Shown here in pieces: positions 43,791-53,628 of a stretch of 64,000 bases of DNA. Positions within the stretch are counted from its first letter, which is position 1, and every line of letters starts with the position of its first letter. The stretch covers positions 4,846,236 through 4,910,235 of the forward strand of contig CM068315.1 of NCBI GenBank assembly GCA_034766995.1, read 5' to 3'. This DNA is from Acanthacorydalis orientalis (taxonomy: Eukaryota; Arthropoda; Insecta; Megaloptera; Corydalidae). The position numbers and the translations under genes were made by a program. The notes under the pieces were generated by a model that saw only the letters and a program-made list of their open reading frames with translations, was not told the DNA's origin and did not search any database.

Positions 43791-45076
43791 CATGTATTGT
43801 TGTTACTAACATATCATAATTGGTATATTTTTTAAATAACTAAACATTGCTCCAAGTAATTGAATTTTAAAGACATTTGTTAGTTATTATTTGATATTTT
43901 CATCAAATTATATAATAAATGCTGCTTCATACATATGTATTAAATATAAAAATAATCAAAATATTAAAATGATTTCAATCATTATTATATGTTTATGAAT
44001 ACAAAAACATGGGTTATTTTTAACAGGACTACCGTTAATTAAAACCCAGTTTTTTGTGAGCTGAACAAAGTATTGATCATGTTAATATTTATTAACAACA
44101 TTTCAATAGATAATGAGGTAAAAGCTCGTTTGTTCAAATGAAATGTTTTATCCAGACTGTAAGTAGATTTAAAAATGTTTTCCAATTTTAGTTAATTAAT
44201 GCTTTATTATTCGTACAGACTGGTTCAAAATAAATTAGTCATTCACATGGTAAAGATTAATGAATGAGTTTAAAATCAAAAATATTAAAATATATGAAGA
44301 ATTGTAATTAAAAATCATTTAATTGCGTAGATAGAGAAATAATTAATGATGATTTATTAATACAAATAATGAAAAAATAATGCCTCTGTAAAATTTAACT
44401 CAAACTCTTTGACATTTTAAAAGTTGCGAAATTAGATTCATTGGATTCATTTTTATATAAATCTTGGAAAGTTTGACAACTTGTGTATTTTTATGCAGTA
44501 AGTTGAATTTAATAAAAAAAATCTTTATTAATTAAATTATATTCGGTGTTGATTTTTAATAAATAAACATTAGTGATTTCACAAACATAGTTTATGAGTA
44601 AATTTATATTTTAGGTTTTAAAAAAATTTTTTTTTACATATTCCTAACGATTAATTGAGTTTGGAACAAAATTGTTGACGATTAATTTATATTATTTTAA
44701 TGAATCATTTTCTATAATTATTTTTTTTAATAATTAACTATTGGATTGGTATATAATTTTCGAGATTTTCTAAGTGTTCGAAACAGAATGTGATAATAAT
44801 CCAATTATTAATGAAAAAATTGCGAATAATCAAATTCACAAAAGTTAAACCTGTCAAAATCGAGGTTCAGATGCATTTTCATATATAAATTAATTCCTCA
44901 AATACCATAAATGTTTATTTATCACCGTGTTCAATATGTATTATAATTAATATCTATTTGAATTCTCTAATTTTCATTTCTATTGAAATGTCATTATCGC
45001 TAGAGCACAGAGACAGAAAATCTCTGTTTTTCCTATAGAATTACGAGTTCTCAATGAAATCAGATTATATACCTAT

Positions 45077-45081
<5 letters not shown>
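43791..45081. other. AT-rich intergenic, nothing recognised
   Basis: No motif found. Confidence 0.5.

Positions 45082-45132
<51 letters not shown>
45082..45132. repeat. (TA)n microsatellite
   Basis: TA run of about 51 bp. A second, shorter run lies at 45645-45670, directly before the dispersed repeat. Confidence 0.95.
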
Positions 45133-45133
<1 letters not shown>

Positions 45134-45637
45134 CCTTAAATGTCGATGAAATTACTGTGTAACTTTGTGTTGTTTGAAGTATTAATTAATTTGTGAATGA
45201 ATATTTATCCCGGAGGCCAAATTATATTATTTAATAAATATTTGAGAGTATAATATTTATATTTAAATAATATATTTGAAGCTTAGTTTATTTAACATTG
45301 TCTATGACATTAGTTTATTTAAAATTGAACTATTCAGATTTCAGTATATTATTATACATTAAATAGTAATTAATTAACCAATTTGTTATCTATGTTAATT
45401 ATTAGCAGTTCTTAAACATGGTAAGAGGTAAATTCAGATGTAAGATTCAGGGATTCAATTTTAAAACATCTTGAATTTTTAACAATTTCTTTATATTTTT
45501 AAAGTTTTAATCGGTTTTTTGTCTATTTATGAAAATTGTCAATTCTTTTCATTTCTTAAATTGCGTTAAAAGAAATAGAATAAAGATTTTTATAAAAACA
45601 AAATCTGTGTAGTATATTTTATAAATTTAAATATATT

Positions 45638-45674
<37 letters not shown>
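45133..45674. other. AT-rich intergenic, nothing recognised
   Basis: Featureless AT-rich DNA up to the TA run at 45645-45670. Confidence 0.5.
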
Positions 45675-45675
<1 letters not shown>

Positions 45676-46010
45676 ATCTATTCATCCATTGGTTGATATT
45701 GATCACGTGGTTTCTATTGTGATTGGATAATATCAGTCACATGATGTACGATTTCAGTATAAAAATGATAAAAAAAATTATTCAAAATATTGTAGTCACA
45801 AGCTTTACAGTAAAAAAATGTTACACGTTTTAACATTGTATTTTATGTTAATTTTCATAAATTTTTCCAATAAAAAATTTAAGATTTACATTTTACACGG
45901 ATTATTTGCGTGTATAATTTGTTAATTTCTGTAATTTGTTAGGAGGGGGTGAAGGGGAGAGGAATGGGGAACGAAGATCTCCTGGGGATTAACGACTTCA
46001 GTTTCACACA
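45675..46010 (+). repeat. Dispersed promoter-like repeat, copy 4 (most complete)
   Basis: Units CCATTGGTTGATATTGATCA then CGTGG (ATTGG at 45688) and TGTGATTGGATAATATCAGT then CACATGATG (ATTGG at 45722), exactly 34 bp apart. About 30 bp later comes TTTCAGTATAAAAATG, a TATA-like box. Body: CAAAATATTGTAGTCACAAG, CTTTACAGTAAAAAAATGTT, ACACGTTTTAACATTGTA and TTCCAATAAAAAATTTAAG (with an AATAAA signal). Tail: GGAGGGGGTGAAGGGGAGAG, AACGAAGATCTCCTGGGG. All parts occur in the same order in at least two other copies. Confidence 0.75.
45748..45764 (+). promoter_or_regulatory. TATA-like box within dispersed repeat
   Basis: CAGTATAAAAATGATAA lies about 26 bp downstream of the second ATTGG/E-box unit. The order CCAAT (inverted), E-box, TATA is that of a compact Pol II promoter. 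This is inference from sequence only; no transcript is shown. Confidence 0.3.
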
Positions 46011-46219
46011 GTGCACGGAGCGTTCCAGTAATTTTAAAACTTGTAATTATTTCTTGAATTTTGAATTTACATAATTAGTGATAAGTGAATTGATAATAAG
46101 AGTGTAGTTAAAAAAATAATAGTGAAATTAGTTTTAAACTGACGTAAAAAGGCATAGTTGATTTTTTTTATAAAACAAAAAAGTACCCTCATGTTTGAAA
46201 CAACGAAATAAATTGCAGA

Positions 46220-46520
46220 TAATTAACATGATTCGTTGTCAGACGCAAAGGCGTAATTCTCGATTCTACATGATCGACTTGGAACAACATTATGAGTGTA
46301 TTGATTTACAAACGAAACCTCGTTACAGCTCTTAATAATTTATGCTCGATAAACAATGGTCTGCTTCAACTCACACTCGCGCTCTGTAAATACATATACA
46401 TACATACACACACACATATACTGTTCGCGTTGGGAACGCTGTGTGCGTTCCCGTTGTGATTTGGTTCCATAATATCCTATGGGATGGGCACGTAGACATC
46501 TTGCTACTTTTTGTGTGCGT
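46220..46520. other. Balanced tract with GC hairpin
   Basis: Non-repetitive balanced DNA (CAGACGCAAAGGCGTAATTC, ACTCACACTCGCGCTC) with a short (TACA)n/(CA)n run at 46391-46419. A GC hairpin follows at 46432-46452: GGGAACGC, loop TGTGT, GCGTTCCC. Candidate regulatory DNA. Confidence 0.35.
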
Positions 46521-46599
46521 ATCTAAATAAAATTATTGTATTTATGTTGCTGTGAATTCCGTTTGACAATTTTACGATTTGGATAAGTTAATCCCGTTA

Positions 46600-46717
46600 A
46601 AATTGTTATGGTGATATTTTTGTTCTCTTTGTTATGTTTGTGGAATTATATATATATATATATATATAACAAAAATATCAGTATTAAGTAAACAAGTAAT
46701 TTTGAAAAATTACTTGT
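46600..46717. repeat. Pair of hairpins around a TA run
   Basis: TGATATTTTTGTT (about 46611-46623) is repeated inverted as AACAAAAATATCA just after the TA run at 46648-46668. Directly next comes a near-perfect hairpin, ACAAGTAATTTT, GA, AAAATTACTTGT (46692-46717). Confidence 0.7.
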
Positions 46718-47160
46718 CACTATTCTGTGAAAATAAAAATTAAGTACCTCGTCGATTTTTCAATAAATCTTAAAATTTAATCATGTATAAAACCATTGAA
46801 ATTGATTAAATGTATCGGTTTTTATATATTTTGTTCTGTACATTTATCAAAATGTTACAATTCTGTACTTCTATGAATCGTATATATTTCTCAGAATAAT
46901 TACAATATTTCCATTGTGTTTGAATCATGATAGTTGAGTAAAAAAAATAAAAGTCTAAAACAAATTTGATATATTTGATTATAAAATTTAGTAAAAAAAT
47001 GAAATGAAGCGGTTATATTGTCCTCAATGTTAATTTTTATGTTATATTGTAAATTTGTGGATAGTTACTGAAATATAATTTAAATATGGTAATAATTTAA
47101 GGTATAACTTATAGAAATAAACCTTGATAATTTTATTAAGAATGTTTGACAAGAACTGTT
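46718..47160. other. AT-rich intergenic, nothing recognised
   Basis: No motif found. Confidence 0.5.
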
Positions 47161-47652
47161 GACTGAACTGTGTTTTGACAGAACTGTTTGACAACTAACA
47201 TCTAATATTTGCGCAAGCTCTAGAATTGTTGTGCGTGGTTCTGATTCAACTAACCCCTTCAGTTGGTTATTATGACCTGAAGGATACCCACGACCTTCTT
47301 CGCTTTCAAGATTCTCGTTCCTAGCACAACATTTTTAGAGCCACCATTATACCGTACGTTCCTTAACAGTATCCACACCAAAAGCATCGTTTAGTTTACA
47401 AGCAGTTTCTGCTGCTTTACTACCAGTTCTGCATTCATACAAAAAATTGCTCTTATTTGTTTCTTCTCCATTTTTTAATTCAGTTTGAAGCAAAATTAAT
47501 AATAAAACCAAAGTCGATGTTACCCAAATACAGACAGAAAACTACACTTTAAAATGATATTAACATGAACACGATGAAATCACGCTTTCATTAAAAAAAT
47601 AAGGTTAAAATTCAGAAAACAAAAACCGCAATTATTTTTCTACAAAACTAAT
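47160..47652 (-). mobile_element. Mariner derivative with only a DNA-binding domain, copy 3 (3' end lost)
   Basis: The minus-strand left end, reading from about 47652, TAGTTTTGTAGAAAAATAAT then TGCGGTTTTTG, is the mariner terminal repeat of the 8493 and 19859 elements. The leader (AACCTTATTTTTTTAATGA) matches the 8493 copy. The HTH region is present but broken: DAFGVDTVKERTV, a frameshift, and ESEEGRG.PSG-like linker. After an ELAQILDVS stretch the sequence diverges, and no 3' terminal repeat is visible. Confidence 0.7.
47240..47475 (-). pseudogene. Broken mariner HTH fragment
   Basis: Minus-strand frames show EKQIRAIFCMNAELVVKQQK-type residues, then KLNDAFGVDTVKERTVWWL (first HTH end), a frame change, and RNENLESEEGRGYPSGHNNQ then LKGLVESEPRTTILELAQIL. 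Equivalent to the intact 68-codon frame at 8644-8850 but with frameshifts. Residues quoted are approximate around the frame changes. Confidence 0.6.
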
Positions 47653-47659
47653 ATTCTAA

Positions 47660-48635
47660 CTCTAATAAAGTATGATCCAAACAGTTCCACAAAACCATTT
47701 GTATCGATTTTGTCAAATTCTGCTTCTAATTATGTTTTGTAATAATTTCACATAAAAGTAGTTCTTTAAAATTATGCACATCATATTATTATATAATTCA
47801 TGAAATATTCCTTAATAGAGATATACTTTTCTTCTAAAATTTTCCAGTAATCTTCATCCAGCAAAGAATTTATTTGTTAAAAAGAAATTTTCTCCATTAT
47901 TGATTGTATTGGTTTCGACGTTCATTTTTTGAAACCTGACGTTTATTCTTACAAGAAAATACAAAATTTACACTAAAGGTGACATTAAATAACGAAAACC
48001 TTAAATAGACCTGAAAATTTTACATTAAAAAGTTGTGTTTCCTTTATTTGACTCATAGTTATGACACAAATGTTTAAATATCCTACTAAAACAATATTTA
48101 CCCTGTTTATGAAAAAAAATGTAATTAAATGCACTTTAATTTTTTCCAACTATGAAAATATATTTTGGTACTAAATATTTTGTATTTTCGTATTTTTATT
48201 CTTTAATATTTCATGGTAATTTTACATTGTCTTTTAATAGCAAGGACTCATTTAAGGGATGATTGAATAGTTGAATAACAGGAGGACTCTCTGTACACAA
48301 AATATACTCTTATAATTTTTATGCAACATTAAATAAAAAAATAACGATATTAGTAAAAAATACGACGTTTTTTCTACTTAATTATTTAAATTACAACCTT
48401 GAAACGAATAAATTAGTCCTTGAAAAGTCCTTTTAGTTCTGTAAAGTTAATATAAAGTGTTAAATAAAATATTTAATTTATTCAGTTAAATATTTGATTA
48501 TATAAACCTCGTTACACAGACAAATTACCTTCTCTTACCACATATGGGCACAGTAAAACATATATAATTTCGGTCAGTTTGTTGAAATAAAAAGGATCTT
48601 ATAAGTAAATGAAATTAAAACGATGTGCATACAAA
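47660..48635. other. AT-rich intergenic, nothing recognised
   Basis: No motif found. Confidence 0.5.
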
Positions 48636-48639
48636 CCTT

Positions 48640-49130
48640 CGTGTATCGATATCATCGTATATCAGAACAAAGTGAAGTAGACCGTTGTATTCGTTCACAT
48701 ATGTATATAATTTTAGCAGTATTCCATACATGCAAATTTAATAAATGATATTCGTTAGTAACCGCAGGCGCCACTGTTTAAATTGACAAAATAACGTTGA
48801 TGAGATAGGACGCAGAGACATGTCGGACGCGTCGCAACTCCCGTGCACAAATGGTCTAGTTTGAACGAGATGAAGGTGTTCCGTGTATAACGAGTGCAAT
48901 TCTATTTAAATATTGTCGTTCCATCGCCAACCCTCATACTTAATGCATGACAATGTTATACGAGCGAGAGCCGTTAATGTAAATGAAATCATTATACGTT
49001 TGTCTAGGTTGTATGTTTACCTTTTGTACCGCTTTTATGCGTCATTATGTTATAAACGAACACGATTTTCTTTCATTTTTGTTTGGAGAATGTACACATG
49101 AATTAATCGCAACGAGAGACAAAAACCATA
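48640..49130. other. Candidate conserved non-coding element
   Basis: About 490 bp of balanced sequence. It contains ATACATGCAAATTTAATAAA (octamer ATGCAAAT), AACCGCAGGCGCCACTG, GGACGCGTCGCAACTCCCG and ACGAGCGAGAGCCGTTAATG. Two homeodomain-like TAAT cores lie near octamer and GC-box-like words. A 62-codon frame at 48913-49101 has no family. Confidence 0.4.
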
Positions 49131-49734
49131 AAAAGTAAAAAAGGTATTCTAAACTTGTACGAAGATTTCTTTTTGAACGATGCGGACTAAATGTATGGTA
49201 TTTTGTCGAAATGGTATATTTATTTATGATTTATAACAATATGATTAATTTTTTTCATATTATAAAGTGTTAAATTTATTACCATACTTTACTTTTAAAG
49301 GAATAAGTATTTTTTTTACCAAAAAATAGGAATATTTTCCAAGTAAAATCTTGAAAGAACGAAGATGGTATAGTTTAGTGAAAAGAGAACAGCTTGCAAC
49401 ATTCATTTACTTTTTAAATCATTTAGTGGCTATTTGGAATGACAGTAATTTCATCTAAGATATAGTTGATTCATTTTTCTTAGGAAATTATTGTTACAAG
49501 TATAAGATTAAGCTAGAAAATTATAGAAAGAATGTGAGTAAATGTTTAGTTTATAAAACAGGCATGAGAGTTTCGAACGAAAAGCAATCTTGCAGTGAAC
49601 CATTTCCATTCTTTGTTTATGAAGATTGGGCACGAAAATCAAATGTGAAATATTCTCCATGTAATTTAATTTTGTTTCTGAAAAAAAATTGTCATCAGAT
49701 TGATTTATCCAAAGCAGTTGTATTCCTTTATTAT
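49131..49734. other. AT-rich intergenic, unassigned short frames
   Basis: Overlapping frames on both strands at 49508-49762 (84 codons minus, 72 plus) are open through non-repetitive DNA that runs into the MITE. I see no domain; a degenerate transposon fragment is possible. Confidence 0.3.
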
Positions 49735-49945
49735 ATAGGTCATTCAATTTAGGCTTGCACATGAAAGTATTAAAAAAAACCTCAAGAATTAAAAAAATAA
49801 CGTTGTTTTTTATTTATTATTTTTGTTCAATTCAATACTAAAATACTATTGAACTAAAATACTAAATAAAAAAGAAAATATTTTTTTGTTTATGCGTTTT
49901 TTCAACAATTTCATGTGGAAACCTAAATTAAATCATTCTACATAA
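49735..49945. mobile_element. Small MITE with terminal inverted repeats, copy 2
   Basis: Left ATATAGGTCATTCAATTTAG then GCTTGCACATGAAAGTATTA. The reverse complement of the right end is TATGTAGAATGATTTAATTT then AGGTTTCCACATGAAATTG. Same ends as the element at 4097-4285; this copy is better preserved and about 210 bp. Internally a TAGTATTTTAGT-like word is again palindromic. Confidence 0.7.
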
Positions 49946-50035
49946 TAAATAGTACTATGTTATGTATTAAGAGTATTTATTTAATCATACTTAAATTGAA
50001 TAACTTTGTTTTAATTAAAATAGTGGATTAGATTA

Positions 50036-50037
<2 letters not shown>

Positions 50038-50086
<49 letters not shown>
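50038..50086. repeat. (TA)n microsatellite
   Basis: TA run of about 49 bp. Confidence 0.95.
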
Positions 50087-50091
<5 letters not shown>

Positions 50092-50204
50092 GTCTGAAAC
50101 TGGAAATTATTTAAAATACTTTTTAATATAAAAAGTGTAAATTATTTAATTGTTTATGAATCTGTGTTGAAAGTCAAAAAAAATGTATCAATTATTCAGT
50201 AATT

Positions 50205-50465
50205 AACATAACAAAATCTTATGTTAAAATGTGTAACATTTTTTTTATTCTAAAGCTTTAAACACTACAATATTTTAAATAAATTTATTATTAGTTTAAC
50301 ACTGAAACCGTGTACCCTCTTACGTTGTACACTGTGAAACAAAACACTGATCATGTATTGATATCAACTAATCAGACGAGACCACTGGACCCCCCCCCCC
50401 ATCAACAAATCAGAACACAAATAAAAGTCATTTGACAGCTGATTTTTATTATTAGAGAGATATAT
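50205..50465 (-). repeat. Dispersed promoter-like repeat, copy 5 (inverted)
   Basis: Minus-strand order: AAATGACTTTTATTTGTGTT, CTGATTTGTTGATG then a run of 11 G, GTCCAGTGGTCTCGTCTGAT then TAGTTGATATCAATACATG. The body is AATAATAAATTTATTTAAAA, TATTGTAGTGTTTAAAGCTT, AGAATAAAAAAAATGTTACA, CATTTTAACAT. It aligns with copies 3 and 4 in order. The C/G homopolymer (50390-50400) has replaced the first E-box position. Confidence 0.7.
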
Positions 50466-50469
50466 TTTA

Positions 50470-51304
50470 AATTTATTCGTTTATATGAAAAAAATATTTA
50501 ATAAAATTTAAATTCTAACAAAGAAAAATACTTGTAAGTTTTCACATCAAATAAAAAAAAAAACAATATTAAAACCATATATCTCGTTCACAATTCCAAT
50601 TTTAGTACATTTAGGTTTTTCAATTTTCTCTTTACAATATTTCATTACGTTTTTCTTGTTCGTATTTAATAAACAATTACTTATAATAATTTTCCAACAC
50701 TTTCATTAATTAACATGATTTTTGTTGTTAACGACGTGTAGTAAGGTACTCAGTAGTTTTACTTTGTAGTAATTCCGTCGATTGAGTAAATCACAATTTA
50801 TTGTCATGAGCATTATAGTAAAAGGGAATATTCTGTTCATTTAATTAATGAACGAAGTGCTTATATAGAGATACATGCATTTCATTTAACGTAAATGGAA
50901 GCTCACAAAAGAGATAAGTTTAAATTAATACATTAAATAAGATGTAAGTCTCGTCGACTTTATACAATATTTATTTACATGTTATTCTAAGAGAATCCTT
51001 AAATAGAACATATACAATCATTTTTATCAAACGTTTCTATGTACGATGTTGAATACAAGTAGATCATGTTTTACACATTTTTCTGCTTGTTAAAATGTAT
51101 AATTACTTTTATTTACAAATAAGTTTAATTAGTAATTTAACTTTGTTTGTTTTAAATATAATGTCATTCATTTATAAACTGAGTTGAATAGTGGAACTGA
51201 TTAAAACTTTCATATTTAAGTACAAAGTTTTTAAAAAAATTGAAACAAAATTTGGATCAAATACTAAAAGAGGAATTTTTAAAATCATACTATATATTTC
51301 TAAT
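50470..51304. other. AT-rich intergenic, nothing recognised
   Basis: No motif found. Confidence 0.5.
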
Positions 51305-51306
51305 TA

Positions 51307-52543
51307 CATGTGGCGCAAAAAACTAAGGTATTTAAAATATTAATCTTTATTTTTCATAATATTTTTATATTTTTTTATTTCACAAATTATAGTGTAAGGA
51401 TGGGGAAATTTTCCTAGTTACACATAAAGTTGACATCACGTAAGATGATGTCCATTTTCAGCTTCACAAAAATAATCTCTTCCATTATTTATCTCAAGAT
51501 TTCTGGTCATGATACTCGAATGTTTTTTCATATATTGTTCTTTAGCTGCAGAATGATTTTTGGCTTATTAAAGTATACATGTTCTTTTAAATAGCTCCAA
51601 GGAAAAAATCTAGAGGATTTAAATCAGGCGAACACGCAAGCCAATTAAAATCGCTGTTCCTTGAAATTATGTGTTCGTAAAAAATAACGGATAACGGATC
51701 TTGCTGTGTGCCCTGTAGCTCTATCTGTAGACAATTATCTACAGCTGGCCTCAAAAATTTTCTATCATTGTATGGTATTGAGCAACTTATGGTTACAGTA
51801 ATACTATCCTCATTTTCGAAGAAATAAAGGCCTTTAATCTTTTCGAACGTTTTTCCATACCAGATAGTATACTTAAGTGGATGTAATTGTCGCTGATAAA
51901 GAGCTTTTGGAATCTCTATAACCCATATTCTACAATTTTGTCTGTTCACGATATCATTTATGTCAAAATGAGCTTTATCACTCATTATCAAATTGTGAAT
52001 AAATTGATTATTTTTTTCTGCTTGTTGATGAAAATGAATCGATTAATGAAAACGATGTTGGTAATCTGTGGTTTTAGCTCTTGCGCAAGCTGCACTTTGC
52101 ATGGGAACATTTTCAATGCTGCCAAAATCCTTTGCAATGACTTTAAGATATTCCAAGTTAAGTTGAACATCTTCTAGTTGACGTTTTAAGACTTTGTTCA
52201 ATACTCTCCTGTACACGTTAAATATTCTCTTCAGCTAGAGCCGAACGATATCTTCTGGATCCTGTATAGTTACTAACTGCACCTTGTTGTCGAAAACATG
52301 CAACCAAACGATTAATCATTGACTCCAATGGTCCTGTTCGAACATTAACATAACAACGATATGCGAGCGCGTCAAAATATTTGAACGCTGATTTTCAAAG
52401 CAAAATTCAATTACTTTGGTACATTGTTCAGTCGTGTACTTTTGCATGAAAAATTCCCAGTGTTATTTATATAATTTCGAAAAGAAGAAAAACAAAAAAA
52501 ATATTGACTATTCAAACCACCTTGTTCTTTTTGCACCACCCTG
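51307..52543 (-). mobile_element. Tc1/mariner-superfamily element (insect 'Tc3-like' type), 1237 bp
   Basis: Terminal repeats: left CATGTGGCGCAAAAAACTAA then GG, right (reverse complement) CAGGGTGGTGCAAAAAGAAC then AAGG. Both are flanked by TA (51305-51306 and 52544-52545), so boundaries and target-site duplication are clear. The transposase is on the minus strand and fills the element. Insect genomes carry many proteins of this kind, usually annotated as Tc3-like or mariner-like transposase. Confidence 0.85.
51380..52447 (-). pseudogene. Tc3-like transposase pseudogene
   Basis: ATG at 52447 (MQKYTTEQCTKVIEFCFENQ). Then a broken N-terminal part with VACFRQQGAVSNYTGSRRYR and SALAEENI.RVQESIEQS, ILKSLQRILAALKMFPCKVQ then LAQELKPQITN (second HTH end). 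The 134-codon frame 51991-51587 holds MSDKAHFDINDIVNRQNCRI, with the first catalytic Asp in SDKAHF, then HPLKYTIWYGKTFEKIKGLY and FFENEDSITV. An internal deletion runs into LQGTQQDPLS, which looks like the remains of the second-Asp motif. Then comes ISRNSDFNWLACSPDLNPLD with the third acidic motif in FFLGAI. After a stop, KPKIILQLKNNI and DIILRDVNFM are C-terminal remnants. Stops and deletion make it inactive. Confidence 0.85.
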
Positions 52544-52601
52544 TATCATTAAAAATGTTTGGGTTATATAGGAAGCATCGTAATTAAACATAAATTCAAG
52601 A

Positions 52602-52603
<2 letters not shown>

Positions 52604-52656
<53 letters not shown>
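52604..52656. repeat. (TA)n microsatellite
   Basis: TA run of about 53 bp. Confidence 0.95.
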
Positions 52657-52658
<2 letters not shown>

Positions 52659-53626
52659 ATCCGTGTTTTATTTATTATATATTGATTTTCTAATTTTCTA
52701 ACAGTTCATAACTGTTATTTAAATTTTTTGAAAAGTGATTCAAGAAATTTTTATTTTAAAAAATATAACTTTACAAAGAAATATTTTTCAGTTCACTGTT
52801 TCCTGTTGTAAATTTGTATTAGACCAAATGCATTATTCTACACATGACAATTATTACAAGTAATAATAATTAATAGAATCAAAATATTTCTTACTTCAAT
52901 ACTTCTTCATATCACTGATATTTCTCTTTACAATTATAATACTTTATAATAAAACGAAAGAATTTCTTAAGTTATTATAAATATAGTATTTAAATAATTG
53001 TAATTTTAATAAAAGTACATAAAAAAATTCATACTCGATTAAAATGATAACTTGATTAAAATATCATTAGTTAAAGTCTAAGAAATGATATTTATAATCT
53101 TTCTCTAAAAACATAATTGTTCCGAATTGTTAAAGAATTACAATCTTAGCTGCTTGTTAAAAGAAGATGAATAAAAACCAAGTGTACGAATAAAGAAAAT
53201 ATAAATTTAATTTTTATGTAGGATTAATTTATTAAATCTTGTGATTTGTAATGCTAATCTGGTTTGTTTTTATTCCTTGGTTAATTATTCTTGTACAGTT
53301 TTTTTGTTTACAGTAGAGGGTCAATTAATCTCAAAAGACTTTCAAATGTAATTCAAATAAATATTTATACTGAAACATTTTGCATCGCAAACATTTTATT
53401 ATATTTTTTTTATTTCGAAAATAAATTCTTCGACTTTTATTCTATTATTACTTATTTAACAGTTGTCAGTTTAAATTCTAAATATTTGTTTTAATATTCA
53501 TGATTTAAGCATCATATACTTTCTAGCCATTTATTTTGCTACACAAAAGAATAAATAATTTTATACAACGTTTACCTATGGTATTATTAGAATTTATGAC
53601 TGATTAAATTATGGATATTTTATATA
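52657..53626. other. AT-rich intergenic, nothing recognised
   Basis: No motif found. A 67-codon Ile/Phe/Tyr-rich frame at 53291-53494 fits background composition. Confidence 0.5.
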
Positions 53627-53628
53627 TA

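Noticed and set aside
49508..49762. 84-codon minus-strand frame next to the MITE
   Set aside because: No motif recognised, and the overlapping plus-strand frame is equally open, so coding is not supported.
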